A stretch of DNA of 45,124 bases from an uncultured Aquimarina sp. Lineage in GTDB: Bacteria > Bacteroidota > Bacteroidia > Flavobacteriales > Flavobacteriaceae. Below, in pieces: positions 6,020-15,562 of this stretch; positions within the stretch are counted from its first letter, which is position 1; each line of letters opens with the position of its first letter. Below the pieces are notes generated by a model. It did not search any database, was not told the DNA's origin, and saw only the letters and a program-made list of their open reading frames with translations. Where the stretch lies: the NCBI GenBank assembly GCA_947489195.1, contig CANLCT010000037.1, positions 1-45,124 of the forward strand, written 5' to 3'. Both the position numbers and the translations under genes were made by a program.

Positions 6020-8422
6020 CTAGTTTACTACTAATTTTACAATCTCATTTCCGTAATCGATACTTATAAAATACAATCCAGAAGTAAGGTTAGAGGTGCT
6101 TATGGTTTCGGTTGTACTTTCTGCATAAAGTTGCTTAACCAATTTACCGGTGCTATCCATTACATTAATTTGATTTCCTAATGTTAAGCCTTCTAAAGTA
6201 AAATTTTCACCCAAAATTGCTGGATTCGGATAAGCGATTAATTTACTTGTCTCAACATCCGTATTAGAAATAATTTTAGCGCCATTTGAATTGGCATTAA
6301 ATATTCTTTCGATTTGCCATTTTTGGTTATTATTGTTACTATTAAAAAACCATAAGTGTACATCAGCATTTCTGGCTCCTCCTGCAACATCTAATGCTCT
6401 AGATAAACAGTGTGTTGGTTTTAATGCATAATCTGCACCATTTCTTTCAATTTGCCATCTTCTGTTAGCGCCATTAGCACTTGTTGTTGTTTGTATCAAT
6501 GCTCCATTAACACATCTGGAAGCGGGTACTTCTAAATACCTATTGGTGCCTTGGTTCCTTACCGTGTATACATTATTGCCTTGGTGCTCTAGTACCCAGC
6601 GTTGATCAGAAAAATTTCCTGTGTTTACCACACGAGCTTCATGGTTTTCTAATGCTCTAGCCAATAGACTTTGATTAGTATTAGGGTTTGTAATTTGGTA
6701 AACGCCATTAGCCAACAATTGATTTGAGTTATTTACAGGCGCTGGTGGAGTACTAGTTGTAGTAGAGCTAGGTGTTCCAAAAACTTCTACTTCGGCCAAA
6801 TGTAAAAAATTGGTACCCGATAATTGAATGCGAACATATCTTCCGGTACGGCCAATATTTTGTCTTGTAGGTCTTTGTGCTATAGCTTCTTGAAAATAAA
6901 CACCATTACCATTTTGACTCGCAGTTTCAACAATATCCTTTGATACAAATGGTACGTCAGAAACAAATATTTGATAGGCTTCTAATCTGTTGGCACAACA
7001 ATCTTCTCTATTCCATACATTAATATGACTAATATTATTAATACTTCCTAAATCAACTTCCCACCATGCAGCACCGTTGCTTTCAGTATGTGAAAAATTA
7101 GAAGTATTTCCATCGTTAGCAAAGCTAGCTATAATGCCGCTAAAATCACTTGATTGCGAAGCAGGTCTGTTTAAAGCTAGATTTGTAGCATTACCATTAC
7201 TTGGAGTAGGAGTTGGGTTCGGTTGTGGTGCTGGAGGTGTTACCACTACTGGTTGTGGGGTTGGCTCAGGGGCAGGAGTAGCGCCGTTAAAAGTAGGTCG
7301 GTAAACTCTAACCCAATCCACTTTCATGGTATTTAAATTGTTGTTTAATAAATTTTGAACACTTTCAAGTGGTCTGCCCGAATGTGATTCCGTATCTAAT
7401 ATAATAAAAGTAGGGTCATTAAATTCTCTATTTGGGAAAGCAGAGCCGCCTGAAGCAAGTCCTTGTACATCTCTTAATAACTCGTTTGTTTCGCAACGTA
7501 AAATATCTGAATTAGGACATTGTAAGTTCGCATCTGCAAGACTACCGGTAAGGCCATTGGCTACTCTATTAGGCACATAATGATTTCCATTAAATCGTGG
7601 TACACCATCAATGTAATAGAAAACTTCTGTTGGACTAGCCCAAAATACACCGAATGTATGAAAATCGTTTCTCCAGTTTTCAATTGGAGCATTTGAGTTT
7701 GTTGGACTGGTGTTAAAAAATACTTGATAGGTAAAGTCTGTTAAATCTCGACCACCACAATTATCTGTTTCACCTCCATGATCTTGAACGCCTTGTCGAT
7801 GCCATATATGTTGGTTGGTTGACATTTGTGTAGTGTAAAAAGTTTCGTCACCACCTGTAACATTTCCATTGTTATCTCTCAGTTTTGCACCACCATAACA
7901 TTCTAATACGTCTATCTCTTCGTTATCACAAGCATTTAGCATCCAAAAATTAGAAGAATTTTCTAAATTGGATATTTGTATACGTGCTTCCATGTAAACA
8001 GGGTACTTTATGGTGTTTTTGGTGGTAACAATACCACAAGTAACAAAACGATCTGTAAAATTTTGTCTACCACCTGGGTTATCTCCGCCTGGTAGTGCTT
8101 TAATTTCAAGATTACCATTATTAAGGCTAATAACATCATTTCTAAAATTATTAGAATTAGTCACATTCCACCGCGTTTGTCCTGGACCTGTAAATCCTGG
8201 ATCGGGGTTGTACCTTTCGTCCCAGGTACTTGTAAATTTTGCATTCTGTTTACTTGCATAATTGAAATCATCTGACACAGATTCAATCAATTCCCACGAA
8301 GCTATATTTTGTAAATTAGTAGGTAGTGGTCTATTGCCAAAATTGAATCCTCTATCATCTCGTTGAGCAAATACAGAAGTTGAAATTATTAATAATGTAA
8401 TAAAATAGTGTATATTTTTCAT
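6020..8422 (-). CDS. Secreted GH16 agarase/porphyranase-type enzyme
   Basis: The protein has 800 aa. A signal peptide (residues 1-20, ending FAQ) is followed by a GH16 catalytic domain at about 40-375 with the family motif EEIDVLE: E169 nucleophile, D171, E174 acid/base. TGPGQTRW, YPVYMEARIQISNLE and the final WVRVYRP are typical of GH16 beta-agarases and porphyranases, which cut red-algal galactans. A Pro/Thr linker leads to a discoidin-like F5/8C module (NLALNRPASQSS to YVRIQLSGTNFLHLAEVEVFG), then a ricin-type beta-trefoil CBM13-like module (QRWVLEH, RRWQIER and QKWQIER repeats), then a T9SS type A sorting tail (YPNPAILGENFTLEG to SGLYFISI). The product should therefore be surface-attached or released. 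It is a tandem paralogue of the upstream gene. Exact substrate (agar, porphyran or carrageenan) cannot be fixed from sequence alone. Confidence 0.93.
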   Translation of the reverse strand: MKNIHYFITLLIISTSVFAQRDDRGFNFGNRPLPTNLQNIASWELIESVSDDFNYASKQNAKFTSTWDERYNPDPGFTGPGQTRWNVTNSNNFRNDVISLNNGNLEIKALPGGDNPGGRQNFTDRFVTCGIVTTKNTIKYPVYMEARIQISNLENSSNFWMLNACDNEEIDVLECYGGAKLRDNNGNVTGGDETFYTTQMSTNQHIWHRQGVQDHGGETDNCGGRDLTDFTYQVFFNTSPTNSNAPIENWRNDFHTFGVFWASPTEVFYYIDGVPRFNGNHYVPNRVANGLTGSLADANLQCPNSDILRCETNELLRDVQGLASGGSAFPNREFNDPTFIILDTESHSGRPLESVQNLLNNNLNTMKVDWVRVYRPTFNGATPAPEPTPQPVVVTPPAPQPNPTPTPSNGNATNLALNRPASQSSDFSGIIASFANDGNTSNFSHTESNGAAWWEVDLGSINNISHINVWNREDCCANRLEAYQIFVSDVPFVSKDIVETASQNGNGVYFQEAIAQRPTRQNIGRTGRYVRIQLSGTNFLHLAEVEVFGTPSSTTTSTPPAPVNNSNQLLANGVYQITNPNTNQSLLARALENHEARVVNTGNFSDQRWVLEHQGNNVYTVRNQGTNRYLEVPASRCVNGALIQTTTSANGANRRWQIERNGADYALKPTHCLSRALDVAGGARNADVHLWFFNSNNNNQKWQIERIFNANSNGAKIISNTDVETSKLIAYPNPAILGENFTLEGLTLGNQINVMDSTGKLVKQLYAESTTETISTSNLTSGLYFISIDYGNEIVKLVVN

Positions 8423-8777
8423 ATTGTTTAAAATTAAACGTTAACAATTATTTTTTTAATAAATATATACTTAAAATGTTAACTATAACAATAGAGTTGA
8501 TAAGAAAAAATATATACCTATATAAGAAAATTTTATGGTGTTTTTTTGTAAGGTTTTGTGTTTTGTTCTTTCTTCTAAATCAGAGAATTTTAACCCATTA
8601 TATTAGCTTGCATTTTATTTTGTAAACAATTTGTTTTTAGAGTGTTGTGTGATTTTTATTTTGGAAAGAGTTGCTACTTTATCTAAAAGCATTTTTTTGG
8701 ATTCATCATTATTTTTCTTTTTTTAGGTGCAATAATGAAAAATGAATAATTAATTTTTTTTTTTTAATTTGTAAGAT
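8423..8777. other. Intergenic region between the GH16 genes
   Basis: About 355 bases, very AT-rich, with long T-tracts on the plus strand. No ORF and no TAnnTTTG element was found on the minus strand ahead of the downstream GH16 gene. Since a strong terminator ends the upstream GH16 gene, the second gene should need its own promoter here, of a kind I did not recognise. Confidence 0.5.
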
Positions 8778-8812
8778 AAAAAGCCCCCTAAAATTGATTT
8801 TAGGGGGCTTTT
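8778..8812. terminator. Terminator between tandem GH16 genes
   Basis: AAAAGCCCCCTAAAAT and ATTTTAGGGGGCTTTT (the stem is read around a short TTG loop) form a strong GC-rich hairpin with flanking A/T tracts. It ends the GH16 gene at 8844-11237, so the two paralogues are probably separate transcripts. Confidence 0.92.
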
Positions 8813-8843
8813 GTCGATTTTGTTTTAAGAAAAAAGTTTTTTT

Positions 8844-11237
8844 TTACTCAACAATTAACTTTAAAGTATCATTTCCATAATCAATACTTATAAAGTATAA
8901 ACCAGAATTAAGGTTAGAAGTGCTTACAATTAGTGTTGATTGATCAGCGTATAATTGCTTTACCAATTTACCAGTGCTATCTAATATGTTTATTTGGTTT
9001 CCTGCTGTTAGACCTTCTAAAGTGAAATCATTTCCTAAAATAGCTGGATTAGGGAAGGCTACTACTTTGTTAGTGGTAGCTTCATTGTTAGAAATAATTT
9101 TTGCAGCGTTTGAGTTACTATTAAAAATTCTTTCAATAGTCCACTTTTGATTGTTGTTGTTTCTATTTGCTGTCCAAATATGTACTTTAGCATCACGTGC
9201 ACCAGCAGCTACATCTAAAGCTCTAGATAAGCAATGTGTAGGTTTTAATGTGTAATTAGCACCGTTACGTTCTATTCTCCATTTTTTGTGATCGCCATTT
9301 GAATTCGTCCATGTTTGTACTAATGCACCATTGGTACACCTTGCCGATGAAACTTCTAAATACCTACCAGTACCTTGGTTTCTTACCGTATATACATTGT
9401 TTCCTAAATGCTCAATGTTCCATCTTTGATCTGCATAATTTCCAGTATCAACCATTCTAGCTCCATGATTTTCTAATGCTCTGGCTAATAAACTTTGATT
9501 TGTAAATGGATTTGAAATTTGATATAAACCGTTAGCTACTATTTGATTGGAGTTGTTAGTTGGCGGAGCAGGTGCTGCATTTGCAGGTGTTCCAAAAACT
9601 TCAACTTCGGCAATGTTTAAAAAGTTAGCTCCAGATAGTTGTATACGTACATAACGGCCGGTTCTTCCAATGTTTTGTCTTGTAGGTCTTTGAGCTGTAC
9701 CTTCTTGAAAATAAACACCATTACCACTTTGATTAGCAGTTTCCACTATGTCCTTAGAAACAAAAGGAACATCTGATACAAATATTTGATAGGCTTGTAG
9801 TCTATTTTGACAACAATCTTCTCTGTTCCATACATTAATATGGCTAATGTTATTAACGCTTCCTAAATCAACTTCCCACCATGCAGCGCCGTTATTTTCT
9901 GTATGCGAAAAGTTATTTCTGTTTCCATCATTTGCAAAACTAGCATTAATAGTTCTTAAAGTACTTGATTGCGTAGCTGCTTTGTTTAAAGCTAGGTTAG
10001 TCGCGCTTCCGTTTGTTGGAGCTGGAGCCGGAGCTGGAGTCGGATTTGGTTGCGGTGCTGGCGGAGGTGTTACTACAACTGGAGGTGTTGGTGTAGGAGT
10101 ACTTCCGTTGAAACTTGGTCTGTATACACGTACCCAGTCCACTTTCATAACATTTAGATTATTATTTCCTAAGTTAGTAACGCTTTCAAGTGGTCTTCCA
10201 GAATGTGATTCTGTATCTAAAACAATAAATGTAGGGTCGTTAAATTCTCTGTTTGGATATTGAGAACCACCAGAACTTCTTCCTTGAACATCTTTTAGTA
10301 AAGCATCCGTTTCGCAACGTAAAATATCTGAATTAGGACATTGTAATTTAGCATCAGCCAAACTACCTGTTAATCCATTAGCTATTCTATTAGGTACATA
10401 GTGGCTTCCATTAAATCTAGGAACACCATCTATATAATAAGTAACTTCGGTTGGGCTACCCCAATATACACCAAACGTATGGAAATCATCTCTCCAATTT
10501 CTGGCAACTCCTGTACCTGTAGGGTCAGTTGTAAAGAAAACTTGATAAGTAAAATCAGTTAAATCTCTTCCTCCACAATTGTCTGTTTCTCCTCCATGGT
10601 CTTGAACACCTTGTCTGTGCCAGATATGTTGGTTGGTTGATATCTGTGTAGTGTAAAAGGTGTTATCGCCACCAGTAACATTTCCATTAGCATCTCTTAA
10701 TTTTGCACCTCCATAACCTTCTAAAACATCGATTTCTTCGTTATCACAGGCATTAAGCATCCAAAAATTAGAAGAATTTTCAAGATTTGAAATCTGTATG
10801 CGTGCCTCCATATATACAGGATAGCTAATTGTTCTTTTAGATGTGATTATACCACAATTTACAAAACGGTCAGTAAAATTTCTTCTTCCACCTGGGTTGG
10901 CAGCACCTGGTAATGCTCTTATTTCAAGTTTGCCGTTATTTAATTTTACGTAGTCATTGCTAAAGTTGGGACTGTTAGTAACATTCCAACGTGTTTGACC
11001 TGGACCAACAAAACCTGGATCAGGATTGTATTTTTCTTCCCAAGTGTTTCCAAATTTTGCATTCTGTTTACTTGAATAATTAAAATCGTCAGATAAATCT
11101 TTAATTAATTCCCAAGAGGCTATGCCTTGTAAATTTGTAGGTAATGGTCGATTGTTAAAGTTTAAACCTTTGTCATCTCTTTGAGCAAAAAAAGACTGGC
11201 TAATAAGAAATAGTGCAATTATGTAGACCTTTTTCAT
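8844..11237 (-). CDS. Secreted GH16 agarase/porphyranase-type enzyme, paralogue
   Basis: The protein has 797 aa and the same architecture as the next gene downstream. A signal peptide (1-19, ending FAQ) precedes a GH16 domain with EEIDVLE (E168, D170, E173) and the TGPG-like segment changed to VGPGQTRW. A Pro-rich linker is richer in Ala-Pro than in its paralogue. It is followed by a discoidin-like module (NLALNKAATQSS and on), a ricin-type beta-trefoil (QRWNIEH, KKWRIER, QKWTIER) and a T9SS sorting tail (FPNPAILGNDFTLEG). The two proteins align along their full length with few gaps, including linkers, so this is a whole-gene tandem duplication that has since diverged in synonymous positions. 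It is likely used for red-algal polysaccharide breakdown outside the cell. No SusCD pair, sulfatase or other sugar-use gene is seen next to it, so it is not in an obvious complete polysaccharide utilisation locus. Confidence 0.93.
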   Translation of the reverse strand: MKKVYIIALFLISQSFFAQRDDKGLNFNNRPLPTNLQGIASWELIKDLSDDFNYSSKQNAKFGNTWEEKYNPDPGFVGPGQTRWNVTNSPNFSNDYVKLNNGKLEIRALPGAANPGGRRNFTDRFVNCGIITSKRTISYPVYMEARIQISNLENSSNFWMLNACDNEEIDVLEGYGGAKLRDANGNVTGGDNTFYTTQISTNQHIWHRQGVQDHGGETDNCGGRDLTDFTYQVFFTTDPTGTGVARNWRDDFHTFGVYWGSPTEVTYYIDGVPRFNGSHYVPNRIANGLTGSLADAKLQCPNSDILRCETDALLKDVQGRSSGGSQYPNREFNDPTFIVLDTESHSGRPLESVTNLGNNNLNVMKVDWVRVYRPSFNGSTPTPTPPVVVTPPPAPQPNPTPAPAPAPTNGSATNLALNKAATQSSTLRTINASFANDGNRNNFSHTENNGAAWWEVDLGSVNNISHINVWNREDCCQNRLQAYQIFVSDVPFVSKDIVETANQSGNGVYFQEGTAQRPTRQNIGRTGRYVRIQLSGANFLNIAEVEVFGTPANAAPAPPTNNSNQIVANGLYQISNPFTNQSLLARALENHGARMVDTGNYADQRWNIEHLGNNVYTVRNQGTGRYLEVSSARCTNGALVQTWTNSNGDHKKWRIERNGANYTLKPTHCLSRALDVAAGARDAKVHIWTANRNNNNQKWTIERIFNSNSNAAKIISNNEATTNKVVAFPNPAILGNDFTLEGLTAGNQINILDSTGKLVKQLYADQSTLIVSTSNLNSGLYFISIDYGNDTLKLIVE

Positions 11238-11543
11238 ATATGTTTAGTTGTGTTTATTAATTACAAGGCTGCTAAAATATGAAAAAACATTCATCTAAAA
11301 CGTTACAGTAGGCAGTTTATATCGTTGTAGTGTTCTATATAATGATGTTTTAAAAAAAAGGAAAGAATAAGCTTACTGTTTTTTTTGTGTGTTGAATTGA
11401 TGTATAATTTTGACTGTCAATTTGTTATTGTTTTGTTATTTTAAGAATAATTTTATTTCTTCCTACAAATTCTTTGTGAAATAAAAAATGTTAAAATTTA
11501 AAAAAAATAAGATTTGGTGATAGAATATGTCAAAAAAAGGGCA
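11238..11543. other. AT-rich leader region of the GH16 gene
   Basis: About 300 bases upstream of the first GH16 gene, with no ORF and no clear Bacteroidetes -7 element on the minus strand. It should hold the promoter and control sites of the GH16 gene, but none can be pointed out with confidence. Confidence 0.45.
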
Positions 11544-11582
11544 AAAAAAAGAGATTATACTTAAATATAATCTCTTTTTTTG
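11544..11582. terminator. Terminator of the atpDC operon
   Basis: GAGATTATA (11551-11559) pairs with TATAATCTC (11566-11574) across a 6-base loop, with eight A before and seven T after, so the stem extends further. It lies just downstream of the minus-strand atpC. Confidence 0.92.
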
Positions 11583-11601
11583 GTTTATTTCTTATAAAGA
11601 A

Positions 11602-11877
11602 TTAGTCTGCTAGTACAATAACTTTATTGTTATTTACTTCAATAACGCCACCTTTGATATCAAATATCCAGCGACTATCTTCAGTGTTTTTTGAAAGTGA
11701 ACTGCTCGATTCTTGATCTAATTGGGCATCAATTTTAACTTTACCTTTAGTAAGTAATGATATTACAGGCGCATGACTGTTTAGCATTTGAAATTCGCCA
11801 TTGATACCAGGAACAGCTACTGAATTTACTTCAGCACTAAAAACAATTTGTTCAGGTGTTACAATTTCTAAAAACAT
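11602..11877 (-). CDS. atpC: F1 ATP synthase epsilon subunit, short form
   Basis: The protein has 91 aa. The N-terminal beta-sandwich of the F1 epsilon subunit is plain: MFLEIVTPEQIVFSAEV, then GEFQMLNSHAPVISLLTKGKV and a final GGVIEVNNNKVIVLAD. It couples the central stalk (gamma) to the c-ring. The C-terminal helical hairpin found in the 130-140 aa enzymes of Proteobacteria and Firmicutes, which inhibits ATP hydrolysis, is absent; short epsilon subunits are common in Bacteroidetes. It is the second gene of an atpD-atpC pair, separated from atpD by 97 bases that fold into hairpins. The other F0F1 genes are not in this window, in line with the split atp clusters known in this phylum. Confidence 0.93.
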   Translation of the reverse strand: MFLEIVTPEQIVFSAEVNSVAVPGINGEFQMLNSHAPVISLLTKGKVKIDAQLDQESSSSLSKNTEDSRWIFDIKGGVIEVNNNKVIVLAD

Positions 11878-11892
11878 AATTACTTTTTTTAA

Positions 11893-11959
11893 TTTCCACG
11901 AAGGTGGAAAACTTTAATTACAAAATCTCTTTTGTTGAGATTTCCGCCTTCACGGAAAT
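11893..11959. repeat. Triple hairpin in the atpD-atpC gap
   Basis: Three perfect stems lie in 67 bases: TTTCCAC-GAAG-GTGGAAA (11893-11910), AAATCTC-7 bases-GAGATTT (11923-11943), and ATTTCCG-6 bases-CGGAAAT (11940-11959). The first and third are also near reverse complements of each other, so one long alternative stem is possible. This resembles the short palindromic extragenic repeats of flavobacteria. It may stabilise or separate the two parts of the operon message and so set atpD:atpC expression. Confidence 0.75.
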
Positions 11960-11974
11960 GTAAACTATAGCTAT

Positions 11975-13501
<1,527 letters not shown>

Positions 13502-13567
13502 TTAATATTTGTAAACATTGTGCTGTAAGTTGTATTTAACTACAAATTAACAGCGTTTTTCAAGCCG

Positions 13568-13599
13568 CAAAGATAGTTTATTAAATTCAAAAAAAACAA
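13568..13599 (-). promoter_or_regulatory. Promoter of the atpDC operon
   Basis: On the minus strand, TTG at 13599-13597, a 21-base spacer, then TATCTTTG at 13575-13568, a perfect match to the Bacteroidetes -7 consensus. The start codon of atpD is about 85 bases downstream. Confidence 0.7.
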
Positions 13600-13649
13600 T
13601 CTTTATTTTCGAATTTATTGCTTAATCTATGTTTGGATGAATTATATTA

Positions 13650-13676
13650 AAAAAGCCCTTAAGAAAAGGGCTTTTC
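13650..13676. terminator. Terminator downstream of glmS
   Basis: AAAAGCCCTT and AAGGGCTTTT form a stem with a short A-rich loop; A and T tracts flank it. It ends the leftward GT5-DUF4270-glmS cluster, a few bases past the glmS stop. Confidence 0.88.
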
Positions 13677-13681
13677 ATTAA

Positions 13682-15529
13682 TTATTCTACAGTAACTGAT
13701 TTGGCTAAGTTACGTGGTTGATCTACATTTTTATCGAGCATTACTGCGATATGGTAAGATAAGAGTTGTAATGAAATAGTAGTTAAAAGCGGTGTAAAAG
13801 CTTCTAAGGTTTCCGGAATTTCAATAACATGATCGGCAAGTCCCCTTACGGTAACATCTCCTTCGGTAACAATTCCTATAATTTTTCCTTTTCTTGATTT
13901 GATTTCTTGCACATTACTTACTACTTTTTCGTAATGACCTTTACGTGTAGCAATAACAACTACAGGCATTTGTTCATCAATAAGCGCAATAGGTCCGTGT
14001 TTCATTTCGGCAGCAGGATAACCTTCTGCGTGTATGTATGAAATTTCTTTTAGTTTTAAAGCACCTTCTAGGGCGACAGGGAAATTAAATCCTCTTCCTA
14101 AATAAAGGAAATTTTTAGCGTCCTTATATATTTCGGCAACACTTTTAATGTGTTCGTTTTCTTCAAGCGCTTTTGCTACTTTGCTTGGAATTTGTTCCAT
14201 TTCATGTAGCAAGTAGTGAAAATCCTTGTTGTTTAAGGATCCTTTTTGTTTAGCAAGGCGTAAAGCAATTAACGAAAGTACTGTAATTTGAGTAGTAAAT
14301 GCTTTAGTTGAGGCTACACCAATTTCAGGTCCTGCATGTGTATAAGCTCCTGCGTGTGTTTCGCGAGAAATAGATGAGCCAACTACATTACAAACTCCAA
14401 AAACAAAAGCGCCTTTTTCTTTAGCTAATTTAATAGCAGCCATAGTATCGGCTGTTTCACCACTTTGTGAAATTGCAATTACAATGTCATCTTTATTAAT
14501 AATTGGGTTTCTGTATCTAAATTCTGAAGCATATTCTACTTCAACAGAAATACGTGCTAATTCTTCAAAAATATATTCAGCAACCAGACCTGCATGCCAT
14601 GAGGTTCCGCAAGCAACAATAATAATTCTTTTAGCATTTAAAAATTTGTCAATATTATCATCAACTCCAGCCATTTTTATAATGCCCTCAGAGGCAAGTA
14701 GTCTTCCTCTGTAGGTGTCGGTAATAGCATGTGGTTGTTCGTATATTTCTTTGATCATAAAGTGATCAAATCCTCCTTTTTCTATCTGTTCAAGATTAAT
14801 TTTTAATTCATGAACATAAGGATCTACAATAGCACCATCGTTAATTTTTGATATTTGGACACCTTCATTTAAATTAATAAGTGCCATTTCGCCATCTTCT
14901 AAATAGATAGCATTGTTGGTGTATTCTATAAAAGGTGATGCATCTGATGCGATAAAAAAATCATCTTCGCCAACACCAATAGCCAATGGGCTTCCTAAAC
15001 GAGCTACAACAACTTCATCGGGTTTACGTTTGTCAAAAACAGCAACAGCATAAGCGCCAATAGCTTGATTTAATGCTATTTGTGTGGCTTTAGCTAAGTT
15101 AACTTTTTCGTTTATTTGAACATCTTCAATTAGATTAACTAATACTTCAGTATCAGTATCTGAATGAAATATGTAGCCTCTTTTTATAAGTTCTTTTTTT
15201 AAAGGCTCGTAATTCTCAATAATACCATTATGGATAATTGCAAGATTTTCTGAATTAGAATAATGGGGGTGTGAATTTACATCATTAGGCTCTCCGTGTG
15301 TTGCCCATCGTGTGTGGCCAATTCCAATAGATCCTTTTGTATTATTTGTTTTTGAAAATTCATTTTCTAGATCAGCAACTTTTCCTTTTGTTTTTGTTAT
15401 GCTAAGATTGTTGCCATCATAAAGCGCAATTCCTGCTGAGTCATAGCCTCTGTATTCTAATCGTTGTAATCCTTTTAAAACAATTGGATAGGCTTCTCTG
15501 TTGCCAATATATCCTACAATTCCACACAT
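13682..15529 (-). CDS. glmS: Glucosamine-fructose-6-phosphate aminotransferase (isomerizing)
   Basis: GlmS converts fructose-6-phosphate and glutamine to glucosamine-6-phosphate and glutamate, the entry step to peptidoglycan and lipopolysaccharide amino sugars. The protein has 615 aa. The N-terminal class II glutaminase domain begins at Cys2 (MCGIVGYIG) and includes RLEYRGYDSAGIA, HTRWATHGEPN and HNGIIENY. Two SIS sugar-isomerase domains follow (IIIVACGTSWHAG and AISQSGETADT; then YLGRGFNFPVALEGALKLKE and HAEGYPAAEMKHGPIALI), ending in the usual DQPRNLAKSVTVE tail. It follows the DUF4270 gene by 33 bases on the same strand and probably shares its message. No glmS ribozyme-like leader is evident. 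Confidence 0.98.
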   Translation of the reverse strand: MCGIVGYIGNREAYPIVLKGLQRLEYRGYDSAGIALYDGNNLSITKTKGKVADLENEFSKTNNTKGSIGIGHTRWATHGEPNDVNSHPHYSNSENLAIIHNGIIENYEPLKKELIKRGYIFHSDTDTEVLVNLIEDVQINEKVNLAKATQIALNQAIGAYAVAVFDKRKPDEVVVARLGSPLAIGVGEDDFFIASDASPFIEYTNNAIYLEDGEMALINLNEGVQISKINDGAIVDPYVHELKINLEQIEKGGFDHFMIKEIYEQPHAITDTYRGRLLASEGIIKMAGVDDNIDKFLNAKRIIIVACGTSWHAGLVAEYIFEELARISVEVEYASEFRYRNPIINKDDIVIAISQSGETADTMAAIKLAKEKGAFVFGVCNVVGSSISRETHAGAYTHAGPEIGVASTKAFTTQITVLSLIALRLAKQKGSLNNKDFHYLLHEMEQIPSKVAKALEENEHIKSVAEIYKDAKNFLYLGRGFNFPVALEGALKLKEISYIHAEGYPAAEMKHGPIALIDEQMPVVVIATRKGHYEKVVSNVQEIKSRKGKIIGIVTEGDVTVRGLADHVIEIPETLEAFTPLLTTISLQLLSYHIAVMLDKNVDQPRNLAKSVTVE

Positions 15530-15562
15530 ATAGTATAAGTTTGAGTTTTTATTTTTATTTTG

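Noticed and set aside
9847..10263. 138-aa Gly/Ala-rich plus-strand ORF
   Set aside because: It is the antisense image of the Pro/Ala-rich linker and discoidin module of the GH16 gene; the GH16 reading frame is certain. The similar ORF at 7077-7304 is rejected for the same reason.
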